In this document: positions 1-9,777 of the stretch, piece after piece
Numbering within the stretch: position 1 is the first letter of the stretch
How the letters are laid out: each line of letters opens with the position of its first letter
DNA from: Pareuzebyella sediminis
Lineage (GTDB): Bacteria; Bacteroidota; Bacteroidia; Flavobacteriales; Flavobacteriaceae
Assembly (NCBI RefSeq): GCF_008367235.1
Contig: NZ_VTZS01000003.1
Span: 372,001-436,000, forward strand
Reading direction: 5' to 3'
DNA: 64,000 nt
Notes under the pieces: model-generated
What the model was told of the DNA's origin: nothing
The model's input: the letters and a program-made list of their open reading frames with translations, nothing else
Database searches by the model: none
Made by a program: the position numbers and the translations under genes

Positions 1-2445
1 ATGTCGCCTTTCTACCGCTCCCGTTTTATAATCAATAATTCTCAAAGTTCCGTCGACCTCGTCGATCCGATCAAGTTTTCCTTTTAAAAAAATTGGAAAA
101 TCTACTTCTGGTATGGACAGGGGAATTCGAAGGTTTTTCTCTAGGGCTAGAATCTTGATACGCTGCTTGCTTACTTCATCAATTTCAAGATCGATGAAAT
201 GCTCAACGTACCTAGCTACTACATTATAAGCGATGAGATTCTTCCCTTTTGATATATCGCCATCTAAGTAATTTTTAGTGAAATGATGTCTCACCAAATC
301 TTTAATATTGGTCTTTACTTCTAAGAGGCCTTTTTCAGTAAGGTATTGTCCTAAAAAGGGACTGTATAGCTCTTCGAGGGTATCATGAACTATAGTCCCA
401 AATGTATTGGCCGCCACAGTCTCCTCTACCTCTTCCTTTTCATCAATGCCCAATAAATTAAGTTTGTAAAAATCAAGGGGGGCTCTAATATAATTGCTCA
501 GCGATGAAGGTGAAAATCCATTGCTCGCATGTTTTCGAATTAAATCGACTAATCCTGCATCCTTATTTATCGATCTTAGAACGTTTTTTGAGGGTTCAAT
601 ACTTGGCGATGCCACATAATGTATAATATCGCCTTGTCGCTTCTCATCGGTAAGTAATTGATTGATAAGCCGGCTAGGTTCACCTCCCTCAAGTACATCA
701 GGTTCTGTGTTGTAGAGTATGTAGATATTTTTGGCACGCTGTAACAATCTATAGAAGTGATAGGTGTAAATAGCATCTTTCTCCTTATAGGTAGGAAGAC
801 CGATGTTACGTTTGATATCAAGTGGAATAAAGGAGTTGTTCGATTTTCCCGAGGGGAGTATCCCCTCATTGACCGATGTAATGATGACAGTTTCGAAATC
901 AAGATTACGACTTTCGAGCATTCCCATTATTTGAAGGCCTTCAATAGGTTCTCCTTGAAAATCCAAGGTCTCGGTTGCTAATAATTCGCTGTACAAACTC
1001 TGAAAAGATCTTAAGTCGGTAATGAAAGTATACCTATCTATAATATTCAATAATTGGTTGAACAGACCATAAAAGCGATACAAATGTTCAAGCCCTAAAT
1101 CATCGCTACCCTCTTGAAATTTCAACTTTAGTCTTTCTATAAGCCTGAGACATGTTGTGATAAACTTCTTTGGCGTAGGCGTGCTTTCCATAAATAAAAG
1201 GGAAGCCATTTCATTATCCGTCGCCAGCTCTTTCAATTGGTCGGCCGTAACATACACCCAATTCTTTTTTTTAATGGCCTCTTCTATATTAGATATTGTA
1301 TTTTCATCAGAGTCCTTCAGTAATAAATGTATGTAGGGGTGTGACAGAATATGTAAAATAGCTTGAAAATACCAACCATTCTGCGGTTTTGAGGTGTAAA
1401 GTTCTACATAAAGTTCAAAAAAGGTGGCTAATTGACTTTTAGCCAAAGGATATCCCATCGTAATGTTTATACTCGAAATACTTTCGGGAACCGCATTTAA
1501 AAGGGGATTTAATAAAGCTTCATCTCCAAGAATGATTGCTGTACTTTTTAAAGTTTCAGGCTGTTGTTTTTGAATATTGGCGAGAATCTCACCCGTAAAC
1601 TTTGCTTGTGACACATTTTTAGGAATACCTATCAGTTCTATTTTTTTTCTTTTGGTATAATTTGAGCTAGGCCCCTTTAGACCATATTCTTGCAAGTAGT
1701 GCCAATCCCTTCGGTGTTGTCGAATAAAATAACCCGCATCATGAATATCGTCGTCCAAAAAATATCGGTCAATATCCCAATATATTTCGGCACTACAAGT
1801 AGACAATATATGTTGAAATATCTGGCTTTCGGCCGTATTTAAAGCATTAAACCCCGCAAAAATAAAGGTCTTGCCCTTGAAATTCTTTAGATAAGTGTCA
1901 ATTTCTTCACAGGCCTTTCGATATACTAGACCCTGATGTCCCAGACCTTGATCTAAAAGAAGCGTATTGAAACGATGGTAAAGTACTTCTAGACTATTCC
2001 AAAACTCCAGATAATTCTCCATCATTTTGGTCTTTTTACTCTGAAAAGACCAATGGTTTATTTCTTGAATAGCAGCAAGGTTAGAAAAGAGCTGGCTGGC
2101 CGATACAAGATACCTATCAATTTCATTGAAATCGTGAAGTAAGGTTAGACTCCACTTTGAAAACTTGAAAAAACTTTCAGCTTCTGTAGAGTTAGTATCG
2201 ACATACGCCTGATACAGGTTAAACAATTGTTGTGTACTGTTTGCGTACGAAATGCCCGAAATCTTTTCAATAAAATGCTCTATACTGAAAATTTCAGGTA
2301 AGAATATTGTTCGATGGGTATTGTTTGCAATCGCTCTTTTTAAGAAAACTCCAGCGCGCTTACTAGGCAGAATAAAAATGATATCTTCAAGTGACCCGTA
2401 TTTCGGCCAAACTTCTTTGACTACCTCCTCTAAAAAATTCTGCAT
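1..2445 (-). CDS. AddB-like PD-(D/E)XK nuclease, 3' end outside window
   Basis: The reading frame runs from an ATG at 2445 without a stop to the left edge (815 codons visible). The N-terminus carries the LPSKRAGVFLKR stretch typical of Bacteroidota AddB/RecB-family exonucleases. The last visible codons hold the RecB-type nuclease core: LDRID near residues 791-795 and IIDYKTG near 803-809, giving the metal-binding Asp pair and catalytic Lys. By family it would act with a UvrD-type partner on DNA ends for recombinational repair. The likely partner is the helicase at 5432-8539, separated from it here by ompA and kbl. Only the C-terminal tail is missing, so the call is firm but the end is unknown. 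Confidence 0.85.
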   Translation of the reverse strand, partial: MQNFLEEVVKEVWPKYGSLEDIIFILPSKRAGVFLKRAIANNTHRTIFLPEIFSIEHFIEKISGISYANSTQQLFNLYQAYVDTNSTEAESFFKFSKWSLTLLHDFNEIDRYLVSASQLFSNLAAIQEINHWSFQSKKTKMMENYLEFWNSLEVLYHRFNTLLLDQGLGHQGLVYRKACEEIDTYLKNFKGKTFIFAGFNALNTAESQIFQHILSTCSAEIYWDIDRYFLDDDIHDAGYFIRQHRRDWHYLQEYGLKGPSSNYTKRKKIELIGIPKNVSQAKFTGEILANIQKQQPETLKSTAIILGDEALLNPLLNAVPESISSINITMGYPLAKSQLATFFELYVELYTSKPQNGWYFQAILHILSHPYIHLLLKDSDENTISNIEEAIKKKNWVYVTADQLKELATDNEMASLLFMESTPTPKKFITTCLRLIERLKLKFQEGSDDLGLEHLYRFYGLFNQLLNIIDRYTFITDLRSFQSLYSELLATETLDFQGEPIEGLQIMGMLESRNLDFETVIITSVNEGILPSGKSNNSFIPLDIKRNIGLPTYKEKDAIYTYHFYRLLQRAKNIYILYNTEPDVLEGGEPSRLINQLLTDEKRQGDIIHYVASPSIEPSKNVLRSINKDAGLVDLIRKHASNGFSPSSLSNYIRAPLDFYKLNLLGIDEKEEVEETVAANTFGTIVHDTLEELYSPFLGQYLTEKGLLEVKTNIKDLVRHHFTKNYLDGDISKGKNLIAYNVVARYVEHFIDLEIDEVSKQRIKILALEKNLRIPLSIPEVDFPIFLKGKLDRIDEVDGTLRIIDYKTGAVERRH

Positions 2446-2449
2446 ACTT

Positions 2450-2483
2450 TAAAAATAAAAAAGCCCTGACAAATGTCAGGGCT
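2450..2483 (-). terminator. Intrinsic terminator downstream of ompA
   Basis: On the minus strand an inverted repeat (AGCCCTGAC, loop ATTT, GTCAGGGCT) is followed by a T-rich run. It lies 30 bases past the ompA stop and just before the start of the AddB-like gene, so it separates the two. Confidence 0.85.
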
Positions 2484-2513
2484 TTTAGCTTTATTTCGTT
2501 GAAAAAACTAGTA

Positions 2514-3860
2514 CTACTTAACTAAGTTAATCTCAACTCTTCTGTTTTCAGCTCTACCGGCTCTAGTGTTATTGGAAGCAATTGGCTTAGATTCTCCATA
2601 ACCAACAGCTGACAATCTGAACTCCTCTATTCCTTTATCTACCAAGAACTCTTTTACTGAAAGTGCTCTAGACTCAGAAAGGCTCTGGTTCAATTTTTCA
2701 CTACCAACACTGTCAGTGTGACCTTCAACCGTAAACTTAGCGTTAGGATATTCGTTCAAAATCTGAATAATATCCACCATTACAGAAGTAGATTCTGCTT
2801 TGATAGAAGACTTACCAGTGTCGAACAAGATTGTTCTAGCATATTCATTCAATTGCTTCTGAACTTCCTCAGTTACTTCAGGACAACCTTCGTTGGCCAC
2901 AGTACCAGCAACGTCAGGACACTTATCATCCTTGTCCAATACACCGTCACCATCTGAATCTGGCCATGGGCATCCTTTATTTTCAGCAGGACCTGCCTCA
3001 TTAGGACAAGAATCATCTCCATCAGCTACACCATCGCCATCAGCATCTGGGCAACCTGCAAGGCTGGCAAGACCAGCTTCGTTTGGACATTTATCATCTT
3101 TATCGGCAACACCATCACCGTCAGCATCAGGACAACCGTTCATTTCTTTTGAACCAGCTTCGTTTGGACAAGCATCTTTGCTGTCTTCTATACCATCACC
3201 ATCAGCATCAGGACAACCATTGAAAGCCTCTAAACCAGCTACTTCTGGACAAGCATCGTCTTTGTCATAGATACCGTCACCATCCGTATCAGTACCGCCG
3301 AACTTAACAGCAAGACCGGCCATATGTTGCCAGTGCTTAACACCGTAATCTTCGAAAGCATGTTTGTAAGCAGTCTGTACGGTTAGACCAATATTGTCGC
3401 TAAACCAAAAGTTAATACCTACACCTCCGTTAAGAGTACCTGCTCCGATTTCATCAACCCAAGTATAACCTCCACCTACTTCGACGAAAGGATCAATAAC
3501 GGTTTCCTTTAAGAAATTATATTTAACTGTACCATCTATAGCATAATGAGAAAGGTCATCAACACTCACATCACCCACTTTGCTGATTTTGTTCAAAGAA
3601 CCTCTAGCTCCGACAGAAAATCCACCACCTACTGATTTAGAGACACCAATGTAAGAGATAGAAGGAAGAATGTTCCAGTGGTCAGTGGCGTTAAAAAGTT
3701 GACTACCAAAACCACCATCATCACCAGTTGGATAGGTATCTATGGCGTTAACCCCAAAACTAACCTGCCAAGGGTTATTTTCGTCTTGAGCCTGTATGTT
3801 GTTTACGCCTATAACAAGAAGGGCAACAACTAATAATTTGCTAAGATGTTTCATGTTCAA
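2514..3860 (-). CDS. OmpA-family outer membrane protein with TSP3 repeats
   Basis: A 448-residue envelope protein. A signal peptide (residues 1-24, ending NIQAQ) is followed by a beta-barrel-like N-terminal domain (about 25-190). Next come five calcium-binding thrombospondin type 3-like repeats (about 190-325, DxDGDG...DxCP). The C-terminal OmpA peptidoglycan-binding domain (about 330-448) shows [22 protein letters not shown] and GYGESKP. By family it tethers the outer membrane to peptidoglycan. It has a consensus Bacteroidota promoter and its own terminator, so it is probably a highly expressed single-gene unit. Such proteins are often annotated OmpA or OprF-like; the specific role is not visible. 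Confidence 0.9.
   Translation of the reverse strand: MNMKHLSKLLVVALLVIGVNNIQAQDENNPWQVSFGVNAIDTYPTGDDGGFGSQLFNATDHWNILPSISYIGVSKSVGGGFSVGARGSLNKISKVGDVSVDDLSHYAIDGTVKYNFLKETVIDPFVEVGGGYTWVDEIGAGTLNGGVGINFWFSDNIGLTVQTAYKHAFEDYGVKHWQHMAGLAVKFGGTDTDGDGIYDKDDACPEVAGLEAFNGCPDADGDGIEDSKDACPNEAGSKEMNGCPDADGDGVADKDDKCPNEAGLASLAGCPDADGDGVADGDDSCPNEAGPAENKGCPWPDSDGDGVLDKDDKCPDVAGTVANEGCPEVTEEVQKQLNEYARTILFDTGKSSIKAESTSVMVDIIQILNEYPNAKFTVEGHTDSVGSEKLNQSLSESRALSVKEFLVDKGIEEFRLSAVGYGESKPIASNNTRAGRAENRRVEINLVK
2893..3290 (-). repeat. Tandem TSP3-type coding repeats inside ompA
   Basis: Five imperfect units of about 75-80 bases encode Asp-rich calcium-binding loops with paired cysteines ([17 protein letters not shown]). 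Neighbouring units are close at DNA level, so the copy number could vary by slippage or recombination. Confidence 0.8.
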
Positions 3861-3888
3861 ATTTTTAAGTTTAAGTGTTTATTAGCTG

Positions 3889-3919
3889 CAAATGTAAGTT
3901 GTTAAATATTATTAACAAA
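3889..3919 (-). promoter_or_regulatory. Consensus Bacteroidota promoter of ompA
   Basis: On the minus strand TTTG (3916-3919) lies 19 bases from TACATTTG (3889-3896), an exact match to the TTTG/TAnnTTTG form. The predicted transcription start is near 3882, about 20 bases before the ompA ATG. Confidence 0.8.
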
Positions 3920-3967
3920 ATCAATTTTGCATTTTTTTTAACGCAATATATAGAATAAATAATGCCT

Positions 3968-5161
3968 TTAAACGATTTTCATGGCCTTTCCAACCTCGAT
4001 AAAAGCATCGATTGCCCGGTTCAAATGCTCCTTTTCGTGGGCGGCGGATAATTGAACGCGAATCCGTGCCTTGCCTTTTGGTACGACAGGGTAGAAGAAG
4101 CCGATGACATAGATTCCTTTCTTCAATAATCGATTTGCCATTTCTTGCGCCACCTTTGCATCATAAAGCATGACAGGTACAATGGCAGACTCTCCGTCGA
4201 TAATATCAAAACCGGCTTCCTTCATACCGGATTTAAAATATTCCGTGTTTTTTTCAAGCTTGTCTCGAAGTGTCGTATCACTTTCCAACAATTCAAAAAC
4301 CTTTATCGAGGCTCCGACGATGGCCGGGGCCAAAGAATTTGAAAACAAATAAGGCCTTGAGCGCTGCCGTAACATTTCAATGACCTCCTTTTTGCCAGTG
4401 GTGTAGCCGCCCATTGCACCACCAAGCGCTTTGCCCAGTGTTCCCGTGATAATATCTACGCGCCCCATAACTTCCTTTTCTTCCAAAGTGCCTCTTCCGG
4501 TCTTACCTATGAATCCCGTTGCATGACATTCATCGATCATTACCAGTGCGTCGTACTTTTCTGCCAGATTACAAATTTGATCTAAAGGCGCCAATAATCC
4601 ATCCATCGAGAATACTCCATCGGTGACGATAATCTTAAATCGAGCATGGTCCGCATCTGCCTTTTGCAATTGTTCTTCAAGGTCTTTGACATCGCCATTG
4701 GCATATCGATATCGTTTGGCTTTGCACAAGCGCACCCCATCGATGATCGAAGCATGGTTCAGTGCATCTGATATTATCGCGTCTTCAGCTGTTAACAAGG
4801 GTTCAAAAACACCTCCGTTCGCGTCAAAAGCCGCAGCATATAATATGGTATCTTCTGTACCATAAAAATCTGCAATTTTTTGCTCCAGTGTTTTGTGAAT
4901 ATCTTGAGTGCCGCAAATAAAACGTACCGACGACATGCCAAAGCCATGACTATCAAGTGTGTCTTTCGCCGCCTGAATGACAGCCGGATGGGATGATAGA
5001 CCCAAATAGTTGTTAGCACAAAAATTTATGACCTCCTCGCCTGTCGAAATTTTTATAATCGCATCTTGCGGGGTGATTATTATGCGCTCTTCCTTATAAA
5101 GGCCATCTTCCTTTATCTGGGCCAATTCATTTTTTAAGTGATCTTTAATCTTTCCGTACAT
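3968..5161 (-). CDS. kbl: Glycine C-acetyltransferase (2-amino-3-ketobutyrate CoA ligase)
   Basis: A 397-residue PLP enzyme of the alpha-oxoamine synthase family, full length for Kbl. It interconverts 2-amino-3-oxobutanoate plus CoA with glycine plus acetyl-CoA, completing threonine breakdown after threonine dehydrogenase, which is not in the window. Visible features are [14 protein letters not shown] near residue 48, the DECHATGF cofactor-binding segment and the PLP lysine in [22 protein letters not shown] at the N-terminus is typical of Kbl rather than BioF or HemA. It lies between ompA and the helicase gene with no clear metabolic neighbour. Confidence 0.92.
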   Translation of the reverse strand: MYGKIKDHLKNELAQIKEDGLYKEERIIITPQDAIIKISTGEEVINFCANNYLGLSSHPAVIQAAKDTLDSHGFGMSSVRFICGTQDIHKTLEQKIADFYGTEDTILYAAAFDANGGVFEPLLTAEDAIISDALNHASIIDGVRLCKAKRYRYANGDVKDLEEQLQKADADHARFKIIVTDGVFSMDGLLAPLDQICNLAEKYDALVMIDECHATGFIGKTGRGTLEEKEVMGRVDIITGTLGKALGGAMGGYTTGKKEVIEMLRQRSRPYLFSNSLAPAIVGASIKVFELLESDTTLRDKLEKNTEYFKSGMKEAGFDIIDGESAIVPVMLYDAKVAQEMANRLLKKGIYVIGFFYPVVPKGKARIRVQLSAAHEKEHLNRAIDAFIEVGKAMKIV

Positions 5162-5282
5162 ATATGCCTTGAGTTAAAATAATATTAGGAAGCAAAGAAT
5201 TTTTATAAGACACTACTTTTATTCTTTACGATTAATGTAAAAGTAGGAAAATGCTAAATTAAGCGATTAAAACATCAAAACA

Positions 5283-5435
5283 ATGACACCCAAAATATTC
5301 GGAATTGCAGCGGCTTTGGTAAGAAGCCGCAAGTATACTTTAGTACTTGTAGGGGCTCAATTTGCCTATCTAGGTTATAAATATTTTCGAGAAAAAAGAA
5401 AAGAATCAAAAAAAGGAACGCTTAAGAAGGCCTAG
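5283..5435 (+). CDS. Small basic protein with one hydrophobic segment
   Basis: A 50-codon ORF runs from ATG at 5283 to TAG at 5433-5435. The protein (MTPKIFGIAAALVRSRKY...) has a hydrophobic stretch near residues 18-32 and a strongly basic tail (YFREKRKESKKGTLKKA). This resembles a small membrane-anchored protein. Its stop overlaps the stop codon of the convergent helicase gene by 4 bases, and it fills the gap between kbl and that gene. I do not recognise a family. Positively charged flanks and an otherwise empty gap favour a real gene. Confidence 0.55.
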   Translation: MTPKIFGIAAALVRSRKYTLVLVGAQFAYLGYKYFREKRKESKKGTLKKA

Positions 5436-8400
5436 ACATACTTTACGCTTACGTTGTCATTGATATATACCAATATTCTTTGTTCAACTTTATAGCCCAT
5501 TTCTATAAGCGCGTCACTATAGGTATATAGTTGGTGCACATATTTGGGATCACTCTTACCGGTCTTATAATCAATCAAGCTAACTTGACCCTGTCTGAAA
5601 ATTATTCTGTCCGGACGAATTACATTACCCTCTTTGGTAACCATATCAGCCTCGTTCCTGATGATATTTCCCTCTTCAAAATATTTATGCAGGTCGGGAT
5701 GATTTACGATTTTATCCACCGCGTTCTTAATTTCGTTGATATCCTCTTCTAAAATATCACCTCTACGCACCACGATATTTAGGGCGTCTTCAATATCACC
5801 CTCCGTTTCAACTAAACCCAAAACGTAATGTAATAGGTTACCTTTTGACAAGGCTTTGCCACGGGCCGTATCCCACAGCATTCCTGCCTTGGTCAAAATT
5901 TTAAATTCTGACCTGTGCTTATATGTATATCCAAAATGCACGGTTTCATGCTGGCGTTTGGTAACAACTTCCTTATTTGACATCAAGTGACCCATGGTAT
6001 AAACAGTCTCATTTTGGTTCCATAATTTCTTTTCCTTTAGGTATTCTATGAACAGGCCCGAATAGAATTCTTTCTTATGCTCGCCATTGGAAGTAAGATC
6101 TTTCTCACTGATTACAAAGAGTGCCTTTTCTGCTCGGGTAAGCGCAACGTAAAGCAAATTAAACGCATCGAGCTCCATCTTATACTCCTCCTCGGCATAG
6201 AGTTCAGCAGCGATTTGGCCATATTCGAGCACTTCCTTCTTCTCGTTCAAAAGAATCTCGTCGAAACCGTTGAAATCATTAGGATCTACTGGTAACCACA
6301 TTTTTTTATCCTTACCTCTATATATATGTTCATTGGCAAACGGGAATATTACGATAGGAAACTCCAAGCCCTTTGACTTATGAATGGTCATTATACGCAC
6401 GGCATCTATAGTATCAGGAGCGGTTATCCCAAGCCTGTCCTTTTTTTTGTCCCAATGAGATAAAAAGACCTGTATTGCCACACCTTCCCTTTGTTCCACT
6501 TCGAGAATAAAATCCATGAAATAGGTGATATAGGCATCGGAATCGGGTACGAGGTTGAACTTCTTGATCATCTCCTCGGCCGTATCATATACGGACGAGC
6601 GTCTCACCGTATCAAGACTGAGTTCATAAGCGTCTATAAGATACTTTTCTACACCATTGAGATTTTCAAAAATAAACTGGTGTTGATTTTCGATGTTCAA
6701 TGATAAATAATAAAGTATCTCGTACCCTTTTTCTGGCTGTGGGTTTATCGCATACTCAAGAATACTAACCAAAAATCCAACCTTATCACTACTTTTTAGT
6801 AAAAGACTTTCAGAAGAAATCGTTGGAATTTGGTTTTGGGTCAAATACTCGGCTAGCAAAACACCCTCTTTATTGCCCCTAACCAAAATACAAATATCGT
6901 CATAGCCATAGTTCCTTTTGGATACCGACTTGATTATTCTTAAGGCTTCATGGCAATACTGTTCATCTCGATCTTCTCTCTCACTTCCTTCAATAAATGA
7001 GAGCTGAACCACCCCCCCTTTTTTTTCATTATACCCTTGATTGCTGCCATCGACAAAAAGGCTGCTGTATCGGGAATCGTTTAAAAGAGGGCTTGTAATT
7101 CTAAAGAACTCATTGTTGAACTTTATAATTTCCTCGTGGCTCCGGAAGTTTTTGGGCAATGACCGTGTCTCAGGAACTACAACAAAGGGGTTGGCATCTT
7201 TGGTAATCAAATTGAGAAACTGTTCCGCCCTGCCTCCGCGCCAGCGATAGATCGCCTGCTTAGCATCACCGACCAAAAACAAAGAACCTCTTTTACCTTG
7301 TAAGTCTTCACTTTCTAGGGCATTGGCAACCAGGGGCACCAAATTGTTCCATTGCATGGAAGAAGTATCCTGAAATTCATCAATAAAATAGTGACGGTAT
7401 TTCTCCCCTAAGCGCTCATATATAAAGGGTGCTGGTTGATTGCTTACTTCTTTCGAAATAATTCCATTGAATTCAGATATCGACAGTTGATCACGTTCGG
7501 ACAACAATGCTTTTACCTCTTGTTGAATGGCGTTCAGAACCGTTAGGGGAACTAAGTTGCCATAGGCATTCTTCAATAAGGATAATTGGTAAAAATCTTG
7601 TCTTATGGTTTCAAGTGCCTTTGAAAAAATCGGAAAAAGAAGGTCAAGCTCTAATTTGATGTTTTCAGAAGTAGACTTGGTATACAGGCCTGTATTGACA
7701 AAGTTCTGTTTCCAAGCGGCGTTAAAATTAATATTTAAATCCTTCTGCGCGATTTTAGCCATAAACTTTGGAAAGTAACCTGCTTTAAAATCGGAGAATA
7801 CGAGTCCCTTTTCAGCGATCTTATTCAAAATTTGTTGCGCCACCGAAACTAAGTTTTGCTTTTTGGCCTCGATCCGCTTTGCAAGGATATCTTTCAGGGT
7901 TATAAAGTCGTCAATATTCTTATCCTTCAATTTTTCGAGGTGGGGAAAATCGTTTTCCCTGAACAGCAATCTTCCAAAATTGGTTAGGTCGTAGGTGATA
8001 TCCCAACTTTTATCATCATCGATTTTCTCAAGTGCAAAATCAATTAATACTTGGGTCAGTTTTTTATCGGATCCCGCCTTTTCAACGAGTCTGGCAACGG
8101 CCTCTTCCAATAAAAGGTCTGTATCCAATACCACTTCAAAATTCTGGGGCAGCTGAAGATCCCTGGCAAACGTTCTAATGAGCCTATGCGTGAATTTGTC
8201 AATAGTAGAAATATCAAAAAAAGCATAATTATGAAGAATCGCTTTAAGGGTTCTCTTCGCTCGCAACTTTAAAGTCTCATGTTCAAGGTGGAGTTCTTCT
8301 GCAATTTCATCAAACAACAAAGGTGCGGTTGAGAAATCAGAAACCTTCCCGAATTCAAAAAGTGTTTTCAGAATACGGGATTTCATTTCATTGACCGCTT

Positions 8401-8539
8401 TGTTGGTAAAGGTTATGGCCAATATTTTTTTGAATTGATTTTGTGAAGAAAGAACTATTTTAAGGTATTCTTTGGTAAGGGTATGAGTCTTTCCAGATCC
8501 GGCCGAAGCGTTGTATATTTTAAAAGGAGCTTCTTGCAA
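5432..8539 (-). CDS. AddA-like UvrD/RecB helicase-nuclease
   Basis: About 1035 residues, superfamily 1 helicase fused to a RecB-type nuclease. Ordered motifs are Walker A NASAGSGKTHT at the N-terminus, Walker B YFIDEFQDT, motif III VGDAKQAIYRWRGG, motif V TIHKSKGLEFP, motif VI LLYVALTRAE, and the C-terminal nuclease core RPDRIIF...SLIDYKTGKSD. It probably unwinds and degrades DNA ends together with the AddB-like protein at 1-2445. No in-frame ATG precedes Walker A: TTG at 8539 (Leu-Gln-Glu-Ala-Pro-Phe-Lys) fits the length of homologues, and TTG at 8584 is the longer alternative. It is divergent from the superoxide dismutase gene. Confidence 0.9.
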   Translation of the reverse strand: MQEAPFKIYNASAGSGKTHTLTKEYLKIVLSSQNQFKKILAITFTNKAVNEMKSRILKTLFEFGKVSDFSTAPLLFDEIAEELHLEHETLKLRAKRTLKAILHNYAFFDISTIDKFTHRLIRTFARDLQLPQNFEVVLDTDLLLEEAVARLVEKAGSDKKLTQVLIDFALEKIDDDKSWDITYDLTNFGRLLFRENDFPHLEKLKDKNIDDFITLKDILAKRIEAKKQNLVSVAQQILNKIAEKGLVFSDFKAGYFPKFMAKIAQKDLNINFNAAWKQNFVNTGLYTKSTSENIKLELDLLFPIFSKALETIRQDFYQLSLLKNAYGNLVPLTVLNAIQQEVKALLSERDQLSISEFNGIISKEVSNQPAPFIYERLGEKYRHYFIDEFQDTSSMQWNNLVPLVANALESEDLQGKRGSLFLVGDAKQAIYRWRGGRAEQFLNLITKDANPFVVVPETRSLPKNFRSHEEIIKFNNEFFRITSPLLNDSRYSSLFVDGSNQGYNEKKGGVVQLSFIEGSEREDRDEQYCHEALRIIKSVSKRNYGYDDICILVRGNKEGVLLAEYLTQNQIPTISSESLLLKSSDKVGFLVSILEYAINPQPEKGYEILYYLSLNIENQHQFIFENLNGVEKYLIDAYELSLDTVRRSSVYDTAEEMIKKFNLVPDSDAYITYFMDFILEVEQREGVAIQVFLSHWDKKKDRLGITAPDTIDAVRIMTIHKSKGLEFPIVIFPFANEHIYRGKDKKMWLPVDPNDFNGFDEILLNEKKEVLEYGQIAAELYAEEEYKMELDAFNLLYVALTRAEKALFVISEKDLTSNGEHKKEFYSGLFIEYLKEKKLWNQNETVYTMGHLMSNKEVVTKRQHETVHFGYTYKHRSEFKILTKAGMLWDTARGKALSKGNLLHYVLGLVETEGDIEDALNIVVRRGDILEEDINEIKNAVDKIVNHPDLHKYFEEGNIIRNEADMVTKEGNVIRPDRIIFRQGQVSLIDYKTGKSDPKYVHQLYTYSDALIEMGYKVEQRILVYINDNVSVKYV

Positions 8540-8659
8540 GTGCTTTTTTATGCAAAATACGGATTCTATAAGAGTTCTTAACAATTTATTAAGGCATTTT
8601 AAATGTTAAAAAACGTACTTTTCAGAACACTGAAATATTAATCTAAAAACAATTATAAA

Positions 8660-9268
8660 ATGGCTTTTGATTTACCAAAACTTCCTTATGCATACGATGC
8701 TTTGGAACCACATATTGATGCAAGGACTATGGAGATACACCATACCAAACATCACAACGGATATACGACCAAGTTGAACTCAGCCATTGAGGGTACGGAT
8801 TTGGCCAGTAAATCCATCGATGACATTCTTAAAAATCTGGACATGTCGAATACGGCAGTAAGAAACAACGGCGGAGGATTCTATAATCACTCTCTTTTTT
8901 GGGAAATAATGTCCCCAAGCGGAGGAGGAGAACCTTCAGGTGCCCTGGCTGATGCTATCAACAGCGCCTTTGGCTCTTTTGAAGGCTTTAAAGATAAATT
9001 CAGTAGTGCCGCCGGTTCACGCTTTGGTTCGGGCTGGGCCTGGTTATGTGTACATAAAGGAGGTAAAGTTGAAATTTGCTCTACTCCTAATCAAGACAAC
9101 CCTATAATGCCCGATACAGGTTGCGGGGGACAACCTATTCTGGGTCTCGACGTTTGGGAACATGCGTATTACCTGAATTATCAAAATAAGAGACCTGAAT
9201 ACATCGAGGCGTTCTTCAATGTTATCAATTGGGAAAAGGTCTCCGAACTTTATAAAGCGAACAAATAG
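8660..9268 (+). CDS. Superoxide dismutase, Fe/Mn family (Mn-like)
   Basis: A 202-residue cytoplasmic enzyme that dismutates superoxide to oxygen and hydrogen peroxide. Metal ligands are visible as His in [11 protein letters not shown] (near residue 27), His in FYNHSLFW (near 78), and Asp/His in [13 protein letters not shown] (near 163-167). The C-terminal [14 protein letters not shown] form is closer to Mn-type than to Fe-type enzymes, although metal choice cannot be settled by reading. Length is normal. It is transcribed alone and closed by a strong terminator. Confidence 0.95.
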   Translation: MAFDLPKLPYAYDALEPHIDARTMEIHHTKHHNGYTTKLNSAIEGTDLASKSIDDILKNLDMSNTAVRNNGGGFYNHSLFWEIMSPSGGGEPSGALADAINSAFGSFEGFKDKFSSAAGSRFGSGWAWLCVHKGGKVEICSTPNQDNPIMPDTGCGGQPILGLDVWEHAYYLNYQNKRPEYIEAFFNVINWEKVSELYKANK

Positions 9269-9290
9269 GCCTCCATACATTACCTAATTA

Positions 9291-9330
9291 AAAAGCCCCG
9301 AGGATATGAATATCCTCGGGGCTTTTTTTT
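9291..9330 (+). terminator. Intrinsic terminator of the superoxide dismutase gene
   Basis: A 12-base-pair perfect stem (GCCCCGAGGATA / TATCCTCGGGGC, loop TGAA) is followed by eight T. A-runs on the other side make it potentially bidirectional, so it may also stop transcription coming from the small RNA array. Confidence 0.93.
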
Positions 9331-9440
9331 CAACAAGCTTCTATGCATCTATCAGCAATACGGCCTGATTGTTCATATAAAATTCAGTTCGCTACTATTC
9401 TTATATTCTTAGCCAAAATATCGAAATTGTACCTACAATA

Positions 9441-9515
9441 AATTGAAAAGGGTGGAGAAGTCTCCACCCTTTTCGTCCCAAATCTTACCATAAACTTAAC
9501 CTACTTATGCTATGG
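9441..9515 (-). ncRNA. Putative small RNA, array copy 1
   Basis: The farthest downstream of four tandem minus-strand units. The core reads CCATAGCATAAGTAGG at its 5' end and continues to GATTTGGG. It ends in a 13-base-pair hairpin (9446-9473, AAAAGGGTGGAGA / TCTCCACCCTTTT, loop CT on this strand) followed by CAATTT. This copy differs from the others in one core base (TTTATGG instead of TTCATGG) and has ACG where copies 2 and 3 have GA before the hairpin. Its -7 box is degenerate (TAATTTAG, 9521-9528), so it may be weakly expressed. Confidence 0.6.
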
Positions 9516-9520
9516 CAACG

Positions 9521-9528
9521 CTAAATTA
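9521..9528 (-). promoter_or_regulatory. Degenerate -7 box of small RNA copy 1
   Basis: TAATTTAG on the minus strand, one mismatch to TAnnTTTG, six bases upstream of the conserved core. No clear TTTG is seen at the -33 distance. Confidence 0.4.
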
Positions 9529-9669
9529 CTGGTATTACGTGAAATAAAAAAGAAAAATTAAGGGTTTTTTTCTTGAAAAAAGGAAAGTAAAGTAGTACAA
9601 AACAAAATTAGTTCAGAAGAATGCTAGGGTTCAGAGCATAGGGCCATCAGGAACATTTTTATTATTAAA

Positions 9670-9739
9670 ATAAAAAGGTGGAGCAGTGCTCCACCTTTTC
9701 CCCAAATCTTACCATGAACTTAACCTACTTATGCTATGG
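9670..9739 (-). ncRNA. Putative small RNA, array copy 2
   Basis: Same layout as the other copies: core starting CCATAGCATAAG at 9739, ending GATTTGGGG, then a perfect 12-base-pair hairpin (9673-9699, AAAAGGTGGAGC / GCTCCACCTTTT, loop ACT on this strand) and a TATTTT tail. The stem differs from copies 1, 3 and 4 but stays fully paired. The predicted transcript is about 70 nt. No protein-coding explanation fits. Confidence 0.72.
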
Positions 9740-9744
9740 TTCTC

Positions 9745-9777
9745 CAAATATAGGTCGAAAGTAGTTCATCTATCAAA
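9745..9777 (-). promoter_or_regulatory. Consensus promoter of small RNA copy 2
   Basis: TTTG (9774-9777), 21 bases, TATATTTG (9745-9752) on the minus strand. The predicted start falls at or within one or two bases of the first base of the conserved core. Confidence 0.72.

Noticed and set aside
2893-3270. 125-codon plus-strand ORF rich in Ser and Pro
   Set aside because: It is the antisense reading of the Asp/Gly/Cys TSP3 repeats of ompA; its repetitiveness comes from that.
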